Below the pieces are notes generated by a model. The model saw only the letters and a program-made list of their open reading frames with translations, ran no database searches and had not been told where the DNA came from. A stretch of DNA of 64,000 nucleotides, from the NCBI GenBank assembly GCA_002497765.1, contig DAET01000046.1:89962-153961 (forward strand). The letters are read 5' to 3'. The position numbers and the translations under genes are program-made. Shown here one piece after another: positions 7,985-16,483 of the stretch. Each line of letters opens with the position of its first letter. Within the stretch, counting starts at the first letter, position 1. The DNA comes from Euryarchaeota archaeon UBA486. Lineage in GTDB: Archaea; Thermoplasmatota; Poseidoniia; Poseidoniales; Poseidoniaceae.

Positions 7985-8929
7985 ATGAGGGACATGGGAT
8001 TCGCAAGGACCGCTGTCGGGGTGTTGTTCATCTCGGTGCTCGTGTTCTATTTGTCCACCGTTGGCCAATTGACCGATGAAGCCAAATGGGGTTTTGTCGG
8101 TGCCATGGCCGTGCTTGCCTTCATTTGGATCAATCTCGGTGGACAGGCCAAACCCGCTCAGCGGGCTCGCCGTCCGGCACCAGCTCCTGCTGCCGTCGTT
8201 GAGACCGAAACCGTCACACCTGTTACGGAAGAAACAGCAGAGGATGAAGACCTCCCTGCCCCCGTCACTGTCTCTTCGTTGGACGGTGCCACATTGAGGG
8301 AGCGGAAACTCGCCAAGATCGCCGCCGCAGAAGCAGCCGCTCAAGCCGCTGCCAACGAAGCTGAGGAAGCTGACATCGAGGAGGTCGTCGTTGAAGTTGA
8401 ACTCGAAGACGTTCACGTCGCTGATGAATTCGTGGTTGATGTCAGCCCCGAGTCTGTGGAGGACGCCGACATTGAAGTCACGGTCCGAGACCGCCGAGAA
8501 CGCCATGAAGCGATTCGCGAGCGCATCAAACGCCGTCGAATGGGCCAAATGGCTGACATTCGAGCCTCGACCGCCCGGATGTGGGAAGACCACGCCTCGG
8601 GTGAAGACCTGGTGGCGTTGCTCCAAACGCCAGGGCACGGCCACAGCGTGCTGGTGGAACCCGAACACCCCGCACCCGGTCACGTCTACGGTGCAACCTT
8701 TGTTCGCATCGATGAGGGACGCATCCTCAAACTTCGCCTTCCACTTGATGTGGGCTTTGAATCCGTCGGGCCGGCCACACCCGCACAACCTGAACTCCCC
8801 GTGCTGATCGGACCAGACGGCCAAGAACTTCCGCCTTTGCTCTCCCCAGACGCTACGCCGCTTGCCCTTCCGCCCCTTCCTGCGGCCAGCAGTGCCCTCG
8901 ATGCGCTGCGTAAAGAAATGGAAGATTGA
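7985..8929 (+). CDS. Hypothetical membrane-anchored protein
   Basis: 314 residues. Two hydrophobic segments lie at about residues 5-21 and 33-47, followed by a Pro/Ala-rich linker, an acidic Glu/Val-rich stretch (about 65-165), an Arg-rich helix (about 165-190) and a C-terminal soluble region of about 120 residues with G-H-G-H-S-V-L-V-E-P. I do not recognise the C-terminal region. The frame opens at a TTG at 7976; the ATG at 7985 lies 19-26 bp after a TATA-like TCATAAAG (7959-7966), which favours it. It probably sits at the membrane with its soluble part in the cytoplasm. Confidence 0.65.
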   Translation: MRDMGFARTAVGVLFISVLVFYLSTVGQLTDEAKWGFVGAMAVLAFIWINLGGQAKPAQRARRPAPAPAAVVETETVTPVTEETAEDEDLPAPVTVSSLDGATLRERKLAKIAAAEAAAQAAANEAEEADIEEVVVEVELEDVHVADEFVVDVSPESVEDADIEVTVRDRRERHEAIRERIKRRRMGQMADIRASTARMWEDHASGEDLVALLQTPGHGHSVLVEPEHPAPGHVYGATFVRIDEGRILKLRLPLDVGFESVGPATPAQPELPVLIGPDGQELPPLLSPDATPLALPPLPAASSALDALRKEMED

Positions 8930-9037
8930 TGCCGCCCCGCCTCCCGATGGGTGTCGCTCCTCCTACCTCGTCACCGAGACGTCCTCTTTCGCATAGTGTT
9001 ATTCTGTGTCATTTCGCTTGGGCCCCCCATCGTCCTC

Positions 9038-9045
9038 TTTAAATA
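9038..9045 (+). promoter_or_regulatory. TATA box (TTTAAATA)
   Basis: A strong archaeal TATA box in a 276-bp gene-free stretch (8930-9205). It would start transcription near 9070, about 135 bases before the next start codon, so the transcript would have a long leader. A second, weaker A-rich element (GATAAAAGG, 9177-9185) lies close to the gene itself. Confidence 0.55.
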
Positions 9046-9061
9046 GGGTGGAGGGGTATTG

Positions 9062-9200
9062 TAAATGCTGGAGGAACCTCAGATGCCCCCCGATACCCAA
9101 CCAACCTGCGAGTAGATTGCGCCTGAATTGCGGAAGCGCCGGCGGACTTTGTCCGTTCAGCGAGCGCTTCTGCGCAGATAAAAGGCAAAAAGCAGGTGAA
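9062..9200 (+). ncRNA. Candidate structured leader or small RNA
   Basis: Between the TATA box at 9038 and the ATG at 9206 there are nested complementary segments. GAAGCGC (9133-9139) pairs with GCGCTTC (9164-9170), and inside it CGGAC (9143-9147) pairs with GTCCG (9151-9155) around a TTT loop. A small GAGG-AA-CCTC hairpin lies near 9071-9080. This is either a structured 5' leader or an independent small RNA ending before the A-rich element at 9177. I do not recognise a known family. Confidence 0.4.
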
Positions 9201-9205
9201 AAGAC

Positions 9206-9649
9206 ATGGGTAAGTACAACAACAAAAGGGCACGTAAATTTAGACCAAACCAGCAGATGCGTCGCAACCCCAAGACGGGGAAGGTCGAGAAGTTTGAGGG
9301 GAAGAGGGGTTCACAGCCTTCACAACCTCCTCAAGATTCAACCAAGACGTTGGATGACGAGCAACTGACACAGAGCCAGAAAGAGAGGATCATGCATCCC
9401 TCCACGGGCTTCGTTCCACAGAAGCGTCAACCAAGGTTCCGACCGTGCGTCTGCGAGGGCATCGACCTCGAACTGAACAACCAGCGTTTGCTCGACCTCC
9501 TCAAGCGGGAGAAGCGAGCCTACGACGATGAAACCGGTACCTACAGGGTGCTGGTCATCTCCCCTCGGTTCCGTCGAGACCACGCACGACACATGCGGCA
9601 CTTCCGGACATTCCTCCGGGAGGAAAACATCAGGTTTGTTGAGGTCTGA
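9206..9649 (+). CDS. Hypothetical basic protein
   Basis: 147 residues. The N-terminal 45 residues are strongly basic and look disordered (K-Y-N-N-K-R-A-R-K-F-R-P), a Gln/Ser/Pro-rich linker follows, and the C-terminal half is a compact charged segment with F-R-P-C-V-C-E-G (about residues 83-90) and an R-R-D-H-A-R-H-M-R-H stretch. The basic tail suggests nucleic-acid or ribosome binding; no family is recognised. AGGTGA about 8 bases before the ATG is a good ribosome binding site, and the long structured region upstream may regulate it. Confidence 0.7.
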   Translation: MGKYNNKRARKFRPNQQMRRNPKTGKVEKFEGKRGSQPSQPPQDSTKTLDDEQLTQSQKERIMHPSTGFVPQKRQPRFRPCVCEGIDLELNNQRLLDLLKREKRAYDDETGTYRVLVISPRFRRDHARHMRHFRTFLREENIRFVEV

Positions 9650-9754
9650 ATTGAGCCAGCAAGACCGTGGCCGGGCACACTCCCGGACAAGAGGGGGGCA
9701 ATCGCGCCCCCTCACTCTTGCCGACAGGCTCGACGGCGAGTCTGCGCCGCTTCC

Positions 9755-10597
9755 TCATCGGTGCTTCCAAACCGCTGTTTCACGGTTCATGAAGGCCTGG
9801 ACACCGATTTCCTTGTCTTCACTGTCAAACAGACCGGCGAAGGCGATGGCTTCGATTTCCACACCGTCGGTGAGACCTTCGTCAAGGGCAGCGCGCACCG
9901 TGGCCTTGCCGACACGCAGAGCGAGCGAGGATTTGCTACCAATTCGACGGGCCATGGCCATGACGGTGGATTCCAATTCCTCCGGTGTGACCACGTGGTT
10001 GACCAGCCCGATGCGCTGCGCCTCATCGGCTGGCACCATGTCGCCGGTCATGATCATCTCGTGGGCCTTGCCGTAACCGACCAAACGCTCCAACCGTTGA
10101 GTGGCGCCGTAGCCCGGAATGAGGCCGAGGTTAATTTCAGGCGTGCCAAAGGTGGAGCGGTCGCTGGCGATGCGAATGTCGCACGAACACGCCACCTCGC
10201 ATCCACCGCCCAGAGCAAAACCGTCAACCATGGCGATGGTGGGCTTGCTGAGGTTCCACAGCGCTTCAACGGCGTTGTTCTTGAATCGCTCTCGGATGAC
10301 TTGGCTGCCCGCACCAGCAAACTCGGTGATGTCGGCGCCTGCGACGAAGGCATGCGGCTTGGCTCGCTTCCCTTCGGGAGGTGCGTTGGGCGACGCGCCG
10401 GTGACCACCAGGACGCGCACGTCATCGGTGGCCTCCATCCAATCGCAAACGGCCTTGAGGGAGGCCAAGACCTCGTCGTTGAGAGCGTTCAGTTTGTCCG
10501 GTCGGTCAATGGTCATGCAGGCGATGAAACCGAGGTTGTCTTCATCGCTGATGGCGTGCAGGTCAACCTTCATCACGTCGCTTTGTGGGGGGTTCAT
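9755..10597 (-). CDS. Enoyl-CoA hydratase/isomerase family protein (crotonase)
   Basis: 280 residues. Crotonase-fold signatures: R-P-D-K-L-N-A-L near the start, the oxyanion-hole segment F-V-A-G-A-D-I-T, and G-F-A-L-G-G-G-C-E followed by G-T-P-E-I-N-L-G-L-I-P-G. Both catalytic glutamates of true hydratases (G-G-G-C-E and T-P-E) are present, so 2-enoyl-CoA hydration in beta-oxidation is the likely reaction. The frame opens at a TTG (10645) with ATGs at 10597 and 10573; I used 10597. It is divergent from the ABC exporter and is one of three crotonases in the window. Confidence 0.88.
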   Translation of the reverse strand: MNPPQSDVMKVDLHAISDEDNLGFIACMTIDRPDKLNALNDEVLASLKAVCDWMEATDDVRVLVVTGASPNAPPEGKRAKPHAFVAGADITEFAGAGSQVIRERFKNNAVEALWNLSKPTIAMVDGFALGGGCEVACSCDIRIASDRSTFGTPEINLGLIPGYGATQRLERLVGYGKAHEMIMTGDMVPADEAQRIGLVNHVVTPEELESTVMAMARRIGSKSSLALRVGKATVRAALDEGLTDGVEIEAIAFAGLFDSEDKEIGVQAFMNRETAVWKHR

Positions 10598-10660
10598 GGC
10601 GCCACTGAAGGCTCCCCTCTTCTTGATGTCATCGCCATGCTTCAATGAAGCACAACCAAG

Positions 10661-10670
10661 GTATGATAAT
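10661..10670 (+). promoter_or_regulatory. TATA-like element before the ABC exporter operon
   Basis: GTATGATAAT lies 22-31 bp before the ATG at 10692 and supports a leaderless start for the ABC ATPase. The same A/T-rich patch could serve the divergent crotonase. Confidence 0.4.
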
Positions 10671-10691
10671 TCAAAACGAAATCAACGGTCT

Positions 10692-11477
10692 ATGGCTGGG
10701 GACAAAGAACCGATGGTCAGCGCCGTGGATATGGCGAAGAAATACGGTGATTTCATCGCCCTTCATCCACTCAATGTGGAAGTTCATGCTGGTGAATTCT
10801 TTGGCGTGTTTGGACCCAACGGCGCCGGAAAATCCACTTTCATCAAGCTCTTGACCGGGCAACTCCGGCCGAGCAAAGGGCGCATTGAGGTGCTCGGCGT
10901 GGACGCCGTGAATGACCCTCAGAAAGTCAAGGCCAACATTGGCATCGTACCCGAGTCGGAATCACCACCCTCGTTCCTGACGCCGGCTGAATTCCTCGAG
11001 TTCGTGGCTCGTCTACGTGGCGTTGAGAACATGAAGGCCAAGGTTGAGCACTGGCTCGAATGGTTTGGCCTCCAAGACAAGCGAGACACCATGTGCAAGG
11101 ACCTCTCCAAGGGTCAGCGCCAGAAGGTGATGCTCGCCAGCGCGTTCATCCACAAGCCGAAACTCTTGTTCCTCGACGAACCGTTCGCTAACCTTGACCC
11201 AATTTACCAGCGGAAATGCCGGGAGTGGCTGCTGGAGCATGTGGCTGATGGAGGCACGATTTTCCTCTGCTCGCACGTGCTTGAAATGGCTGAACGCATG
11301 TGCAACAGAATGGCGATCATCAACGACGGAAAAGTCCTTGCAGCGGGGACGGTTAAAGGGCTCAAACAATCGGAAGAGGAGACCTTGGAAGACGTCTTCA
11401 TTCGTTTGGTCGGTCGTTCCATCGAGGACGTTGAACGCCTCAGCGATGAAGGGGTCACGGACGATTCGGAGGAATGA
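10692..11477 (+). CDS. ABC transporter ATP-binding protein
   Basis: 261-residue ATPase subunit of an ABC-2-type exporter. Walker A is F-G-P-N-G-A-G-K-S-T at about residue 38-47, the signature is L-S-K-G-Q-R-Q-K (near 140), and Walker B is L-L-F-L-D-E-P-F-A-N-L-D-P. A much longer open frame runs upstream through the crotonase on the opposite strand and is not real. The stop overlaps the permease start (ATGA), so the two are translationally coupled. The substrate is unknown. Confidence 0.93.
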   Translation: MAGDKEPMVSAVDMAKKYGDFIALHPLNVEVHAGEFFGVFGPNGAGKSTFIKLLTGQLRPSKGRIEVLGVDAVNDPQKVKANIGIVPESESPPSFLTPAEFLEFVARLRGVENMKAKVEHWLEWFGLQDKRDTMCKDLSKGQRQKVMLASAFIHKPKLLFLDEPFANLDPIYQRKCREWLLEHVADGGTIFLCSHVLEMAERMCNRMAIINDGKVLAAGTVKGLKQSEEETLEDVFIRLVGRSIEDVERLSDEGVTDDSEE

Positions 11478-13171
11478 ACGTGGCCGGGACCTTCGTCGAA
11501 TCGCGTCCGTGGACGGACGAAGATTTCAGCGAGCCGGGCCCGCTTGGGACGTCCTCTCACGGCGTCACGTTGAACGAACCGCTTCGAGGTTGGGCTTCGT
11601 TTTCCGCCACCTTTCGTGTGATGTTCATTGAGGAAGGTCGCAAGAGCGTTGAATTCGCAAAAAAGCGCCAGATGGTGCTCTTTCCGCTGTTGCTGACGCT
11701 GGTCACCGCCATTTCGACCATTGGCCTACAGTTTTTGGTGGGCGATTCCACCGCACAAACCTCGGACATTGATGCCAAGACCTTCACCTGGCAGGAACTC
11801 CGCTTTGCTCTCCACCTGCCGATGTTCATGTTCTCCTTGGGCATGGGCACCTTTGCGTTCATGGGCCGTGATGCCATCGTTCGACGAACGGGTACCAAGA
11901 ATTTCCTTCTGGCTGCACCTGCGCTTCAACCGCTCCCCAATTCCATGGCGCATTTCGCCTACTTCGTCAAGGACTTGCTGTTCTACGTGATGCTGATTCT
12001 CTCCCCCATCATCGCCGGTATGGCGCTGGGCATCCTCCTTGACGGGTTTGCTGGTATCCGAACACCGCTGTTGTGGAGTTCGCTCCCGTGGACATGGTTG
12101 GCCATGGCCACGACGCTGGGTCAAGGCCTGGCGCTCTCGTTCCTGGCTTCGTCGCTGTGGCTCCGTGGACGGCCGTTCACCGTGGTTGGGCCGTTGGCGA
12201 TCGTGGCCGTTGGTATCGCTGTGGGCGTGGGTGTGTTGCCCGCCGATGTCCTGCTTTGGGGCCTGGCAGCTCAGTCAAGTCAGAGCGGCCTTGCGATTCT
12301 TCTGGGGTTGCTTCTTTCGCTGGGCATCGGATTGATTGCTTCGCTGCTCATCCTCGACGACTTTGACGTGAGTGTGGTTGAGCGGGGTGATTTGCTGGCA
12401 CCGACCTACGCCCGCCTCGGTTTCCTTGGCCGCGGTCACATCCGCCTCATCGTGGCGAAGGAATTTGTTGACCTGTTTCGGTCGGGAGCCATCAAGAAGA
12501 TGACCGTGTCCTACGCCATTCCCCTCCTCGTGTTGTTGGGCATGGCGTGGCTGGTGGACTTTGCTGAGGCTCCCATTCCCATCAACCTGCTCTCCTACGC
12601 CCCGTTCCTCGGGTTCTTCGGGTTCAATTTCTACTCGTGGTTGACCATCCTTGACTCCCCAGATTTCATGAACGGGTTGCCGCTGAAAGTTCCCGATTTG
12701 ATTCGGGCGAAAGTGGTGGTGTATTTCCTCGCTACGTCTTGGATTTCGCTGATTTTCATCGTCTTGATGGCGTGGCGACTGGACGAATGGGCTTCGTTGC
12801 CCACCAGCATCATCGTGATGTTTGCCAACTCGGTCTACATCGTTGCGCTCACGGCCTTCTTGATGGGCTTGCGACCCAACAAAGCCATTTTCGACGCTTC
12901 GATCATGGTTTGGTTTTGGATCGGAACCGTCCTGCCCCTGCTGGGCCTCTTCCTGCTCTCGTTCACGCAAGGCGATGTGAGCCTCTACGGTAACTGGTGG
13001 GAGCGAGCGAGTCAAGACGGGTTAGCGGCCACCGCTCAAATGTACGATGAAACCATGGTCCAACAGGGTTACATGGGCATGATCGCCATCTCCATCGGCC
13101 TCATCTTCGCTTCGGCCTTGCTTTGGAAATTGATGGACACCCGTTGGGGGCGTTCCGAGTTCTCAAATTGA
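11474..13171 (+). CDS. ABC transporter permease (ABC-2-like, large)
   Basis: 565 residues with about 12 hydrophobic segments, starting four bases inside the ATPase gene. A 65-residue hydrophilic N-terminus precedes the first helix. It lacks motifs I can name, but size, topology and coupling to the ATPase make it the membrane half of the same exporter. The doubled number of helices, against six for most ABC-2 permeases, suggests that it is a fused two-module permease that could work as one chain. Confidence 0.85.
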   Translation: MNVAGTFVESRPWTDEDFSEPGPLGTSSHGVTLNEPLRGWASFSATFRVMFIEEGRKSVEFAKKRQMVLFPLLLTLVTAISTIGLQFLVGDSTAQTSDIDAKTFTWQELRFALHLPMFMFSLGMGTFAFMGRDAIVRRTGTKNFLLAAPALQPLPNSMAHFAYFVKDLLFYVMLILSPIIAGMALGILLDGFAGIRTPLLWSSLPWTWLAMATTLGQGLALSFLASSLWLRGRPFTVVGPLAIVAVGIAVGVGVLPADVLLWGLAAQSSQSGLAILLGLLLSLGIGLIASLLILDDFDVSVVERGDLLAPTYARLGFLGRGHIRLIVAKEFVDLFRSGAIKKMTVSYAIPLLVLLGMAWLVDFAEAPIPINLLSYAPFLGFFGFNFYSWLTILDSPDFMNGLPLKVPDLIRAKVVVYFLATSWISLIFIVLMAWRLDEWASLPTSIIVMFANSVYIVALTAFLMGLRPNKAIFDASIMVWFWIGTVLPLLGLFLLSFTQGDVSLYGNWWERASQDGLAATAQMYDETMVQQGYMGMIAISIGLIFASALLWKLMDTRWGRSEFSN

Positions 13172-13227
13172 GCCTCAACGCTGTCTCGGGAGGTAGGTTC
13201 TTGAGCGGTAGGCGACGGCCGTGAACC

Positions 13228-13782
13228 ATGGGTCAAGTCGTGGCGGTGTGCGGCATGCCTGGCTCAGGCAAAGGTGAATTCGCTGCCGTTCTCGCTGAAG
13301 CCGGCGTGCCGGTTGTTTCCATGGGCGACATGATTCGAGCCGAGGTGCGCCGCCTCGGGCTTGATGAAGCCCCGCACGTGTTTGGTGAGGTGGCGGCCTC
13401 GCTGCGAGCCGCTCACGGCGAGGACGTGTTGGCGGTGCGCCTGTGCGACCGGGTGGACGAACTGCTCGTCGACCATCCGTTGGTGCTCATCGAAGGTCTG
13501 CGAGGAACGGCGGAAGACACCGTGTTCGCCGCCAGGTGGGGCGCCATCTACCGGACGGTGGCCATCATCGCTGATGCCGAATTGCGCTTCCAGCGAACCC
13601 TCAAACGCGGCCGGTCCGAAGACGGTGACCGAGCGGCCTTCGAAGCCCGAAATCAACGCGAACAGGGGTGGGGTCTTGATGCCCTCATCGAGGTGGCCGC
13701 TGATAAAATCCACAACGATGTTGACCTCCCTGAATTTCAGGGCCGCTGTGAAGCGTGGATGGCCGCGATTCTGAACGCCTAA
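13228..13782 (+). CDS. UPF0200-family P-loop kinase (adenylate/dephospho-CoA-kinase-like)
   Basis: 184 residues. Walker A G-M-P-G-S-G-K-G-E-F is at residues 9-18, followed by V-V-S-M-G-D-M-I-R-A-E-V and a lid-like R-T-L-K-R-G-R-S-E-D segment. This pattern is that of the archaeal UPF0200 family, related to nucleoside-monophosphate and dephospho-CoA kinases; the physiological substrate is not established. The window also carries a GTP-dependent dephospho-CoA kinase domain (36.5-37.5 kb), so CoA phosphorylation is probably not its job. Confidence 0.82.
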   Translation: MGQVVAVCGMPGSGKGEFAAVLAEAGVPVVSMGDMIRAEVRRLGLDEAPHVFGEVAASLRAAHGEDVLAVRLCDRVDELLVDHPLVLIEGLRGTAEDTVFAARWGAIYRTVAIIADAELRFQRTLKRGRSEDGDRAAFEARNQREQGWGLDALIEVAADKIHNDVDLPEFQGRCEAWMAAILNA

Positions 13783-13847
13783 ACCCGTGTGCCTCGACGG
13801 TAGGAAACGCGCCACAGCAGGGCGGTTTACGACCGATTTTCACCCAA

Positions 13848-13857
13848 GTGTTATAGT
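13848..13857 (+). promoter_or_regulatory. TATA-like element before the pilus-like operon
   Basis: GTGTTATAGT is 45-54 bp before the ATG at 13902, which gives a short leader containing a GGTGA ribosome binding site (13895-13899). It is the only plausible promoter in the 13783-13901 gap. Confidence 0.45.
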
Positions 13858-13901
13858 CGGGGAGATGTTGTAGCAAACTGCAATCGCGGGGGTTGGTGAC
13901 C

Positions 13902-15425
13902 ATGGCAAGAAAAAAAGGCGGTGGCGGTGGACGACAGCGAGCCCGACAACGAGCGCAATACGATGAGTTGGACAAGTACCCCGTGATGCCTCCTCACGCC
14001 TTTGCGCGTATCGTTCGCGACAAGCAAACGCTCAACATCATCTACCAGATCATCGAACCTCCGCTCACCAAGAAGGAACAAGAGCAACGAGACGAAATCA
14101 TGGACATTTTCATTCGCTCCCTAACGGCAAACATTGAGGAGATCGACTCCAATCCCGAAGCCTACGTGCGGACGGCCATGGATAAGGTCATCAAATCCTA
14201 CAGCATGAAAATCAACAAGAAATCCAAGTCGAAGCTGTTCTACTACCTCCGCCGCGACCTCATCGGCTACGGGAAAATGGACGTGCTGATGAACGACGTC
14301 AACGTTGAGGACATCTCCCTTGATGGCACCAACGTGCCTATTTTCGCTTACCATCGAAAATTCGAATCGGTGGAGACCACCTGTGTGTGGGAAACCGACG
14401 AAGAACTGGAATCCTACGTCATCAAACTCGCTCAACGCTGTGGAAAGCACATTTCCGTCGCAGAACCCTTGCTTGACGCTACGCTGATGGACGGTTCCCG
14501 TATCGTCATGAAACTCGGGCACGAGATCTCAACCCGTGGTTCGGCGTTCTGTATTCGACGGTTCAAGGACGACCCGTTCTCCCCCGCCGACATCGTCGCC
14601 TTCCGAACCATGTCGTCGTTGATGGTGGCCTACCTGTGGATCGCCTTCCAGAACGAAGTCCCGATGCTGTTCGTCGGTGGTACGGCGTCCGGAAAAACGA
14701 CCACCCTCAACGCCATGTGCATTTTCATCCCCTGGCAAATGAAAATCGTCTCCATTGAATCCACCCGTGAAGTCAACATTCCGCAACCCAACTGGGTTCC
14801 GGGCCTGACCCGACAAGGGTTTGGTGGTGAGAGCGACGACGGTGTGATCGGTGAGTTCGAGTTGCTCAAGGCAGCCTTACGTGAACGGCCGGAATACATC
14901 ATCGTGGGTGAAATCCGTGGTGCTGAAGCCTATGTTCTGTTCCAAGCCATGGCCACCGGCCACTGCGCATATTCCACGGTTCACGCCGACTCCGTACCCT
15001 CCCTCGTTCACCGTTTGGAGAACAAACCGATCGACATCCCTCGTGTGCTCTTGCCGGCGCTGGAAGCCTGTTCGATTCAGATTCAGACCCGTATCAACGG
15101 ACGCCGTGTGCGTCGCACCAAGCAAGTGGTGGAAATCGTCGGCATCGACCCCAACTCGATGGAAGTCATCACCAACGAAGTGTTCCGCTGGGACGTGACC
15201 AACGATGATTTCATCTTCAGCGGCAAGTCCTACGTGCTGGAGAAAATCATGGTCAAGATCAACTACAGTCAGGAAGAGATGCGTCGTGAATTGCGAACCC
15301 GCAAGCGCATCTTGGAATGGATGGTGCTCAACGACATTCGCAAGGCTGACCAGGTTTCGCAAATCGTCACGGAATACTACGTCCGACCCAATGAAATTCT
15401 CGCCCGTGTGGACGGGTTGAAGTGA
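13902..15425 (+). CDS. Type II/IV secretion system ATPase (FlaI/GspE/TadA family)
   Basis: 507-residue hexameric motor that powers assembly of type IV pili or archaella. Walker A is G-G-T-A-S-G-K-T-T-T at about residues 258-267, Walker B region Y-I-I-V-G-E-I-R-G-A-E-A, and the His box G-H-C-A-Y-S-T-V-H-A-D-S. The N-terminus is Gly/Lys/Arg-rich. The ATG at 13902 has GGTGA just upstream; the TTG and GTG starts further 5' are less likely. It is the first gene of a five-gene operon with two FlaJ-type proteins and two pilin-like proteins. Confidence 0.93.
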   Translation: MARKKGGGGGRQRARQRAQYDELDKYPVMPPHAFARIVRDKQTLNIIYQIIEPPLTKKEQEQRDEIMDIFIRSLTANIEEIDSNPEAYVRTAMDKVIKSYSMKINKKSKSKLFYYLRRDLIGYGKMDVLMNDVNVEDISLDGTNVPIFAYHRKFESVETTCVWETDEELESYVIKLAQRCGKHISVAEPLLDATLMDGSRIVMKLGHEISTRGSAFCIRRFKDDPFSPADIVAFRTMSSLMVAYLWIAFQNEVPMLFVGGTASGKTTTLNAMCIFIPWQMKIVSIESTREVNIPQPNWVPGLTRQGFGGESDDGVIGEFELLKAALRERPEYIIVGEIRGAEAYVLFQAMATGHCAYSTVHADSVPSLVHRLENKPIDIPRVLLPALEACSIQIQTRINGRRVRRTKQVVEIVGIDPNSMEVITNEVFRWDVTNDDFIFSGKSYVLEKIMVKINYSQEEMRRELRTRKRILEWMVLNDIRKADQVSQIVTEYYVRPNEILARVDGLK

Positions 15426-15449
15426 GGCGGCCAAACAGGAGTCGATAGC

Positions 15450-16469
15450 ATGGACCTGACGGCATGGCAACGCATCTGCAATCGGCTGCTCGGGCCGTTT
15501 GTCAAAAAGCGCGCCCGCAACGACAAGGAATTGTCGGCCAACCTCGTCAAAGGGTCGATGGGCATGATGCCCGAAGTGTACCTCTCCACCGTGATCGTCA
15601 CCTCGATTGCCATTGCGCTGATGTCGTGGGCCTTTGTGGCCATTTTCTTCATTCCCGACATCGGCGTCATCGCCTTTTACGAGAGCATTCAAGACGCCGC
15701 TACCAAGGACCCGTGCTTCGAATGGGAGTATTGGAACCCCGACCTTGTCGACCCTTCGCAGCCCGGCAACGGTTGTCCTGAATACGCCCTCCAGGTGTTC
15801 CCACCGGCGCTGAAGGTCATCATCGTCGCTCTCGGCGGATTGATCATCCCGTACGCCGCTTACGTCTACAACAAAGGCGGCGCTGCTCGAGAAGCAACCC
15901 GCCGTGCTGACATGATTGAGAAGTACCTGCCCTACGCTGCCTCCTACACGGCGGCGATGTCGGCGGCCAACGCCACCCCGGCCAAGATTTTCAGGTCCCT
16001 TGCCATGAACAAGGACATCTACGGTGACGTGGCTGACGACGCTGCGATGATCTATCGCGACATCACCCTTCTCGGCTACGACCTCATCACTGCGATGAAA
16101 ATGAGTGTCGACCGGGCCGCTTCGGTGTGGTTGACAGAATTTTTCCAGGGCATGGTCGGCACCCTCACGGCCGGTGGCCAGCTCAAGCTGTTTTTCCTGA
16201 ACCGCGCAGAGCACTACATGCGTGAAAACCGCACCCGTCTCGGGCAATTCCTCGAGTCGATTGCCCTGCTGGCCGAGTCCTACATTGTGGTCGCCGTCGC
16301 TATGCCGCTTTTCCTGATCGTCATGCTCGTCATCATGTTCTGGGTGTCGGGTTCAGGCGCGCAGATGAGCGAAGGCATGCTGTACGGCATCGTGTTGGGT
16401 TTCATCCCAATGATTCACATCGCCTACGCCATTCTCGTGTGGACCAGCAGCAAGGAGCAAGAAATGTGA
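15450..16469 (+). CDS. Type II secretion F/FlaJ/TadC-family membrane protein 1
   Basis: 339 residues, 24 bp after the ATPase. Hydrophobic segments lie at about residues 45-70, 115-140, 270-295 and 310-330, around a cytoplasmic helical T2SF domain with Y-L-P-Y-A-A-S-Y-T-A-A-M-S near residue 165. This is the inner-membrane platform that the ATPase turns. It is the shorter of two paralogous platform proteins in tandem, an arrangement like TadB/TadC, so the two probably form a heteromeric platform. Confidence 0.85.
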   Translation: MDLTAWQRICNRLLGPFVKKRARNDKELSANLVKGSMGMMPEVYLSTVIVTSIAIALMSWAFVAIFFIPDIGVIAFYESIQDAATKDPCFEWEYWNPDLVDPSQPGNGCPEYALQVFPPALKVIIVALGGLIIPYAAYVYNKGGAAREATRRADMIEKYLPYAASYTAAMSAANATPAKIFRSLAMNKDIYGDVADDAAMIYRDITLLGYDLITAMKMSVDRAASVWLTEFFQGMVGTLTAGGQLKLFFLNRAEHYMRENRTRLGQFLESIALLAESYIVVAVAMPLFLIVMLVIMFWVSGSGAQMSEGMLYGIVLGFIPMIHIAYAILVWTSSKEQEM

Positions 16470-16483
16470 GGGGGTGAGGGACA

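Noticed and set aside
14877..16247. 456-residue minus-strand open frame in the pilus-like operon
   Set aside because: It covers the end of the ATPase and the start of the first platform protein, which are well supported on the plus strand.
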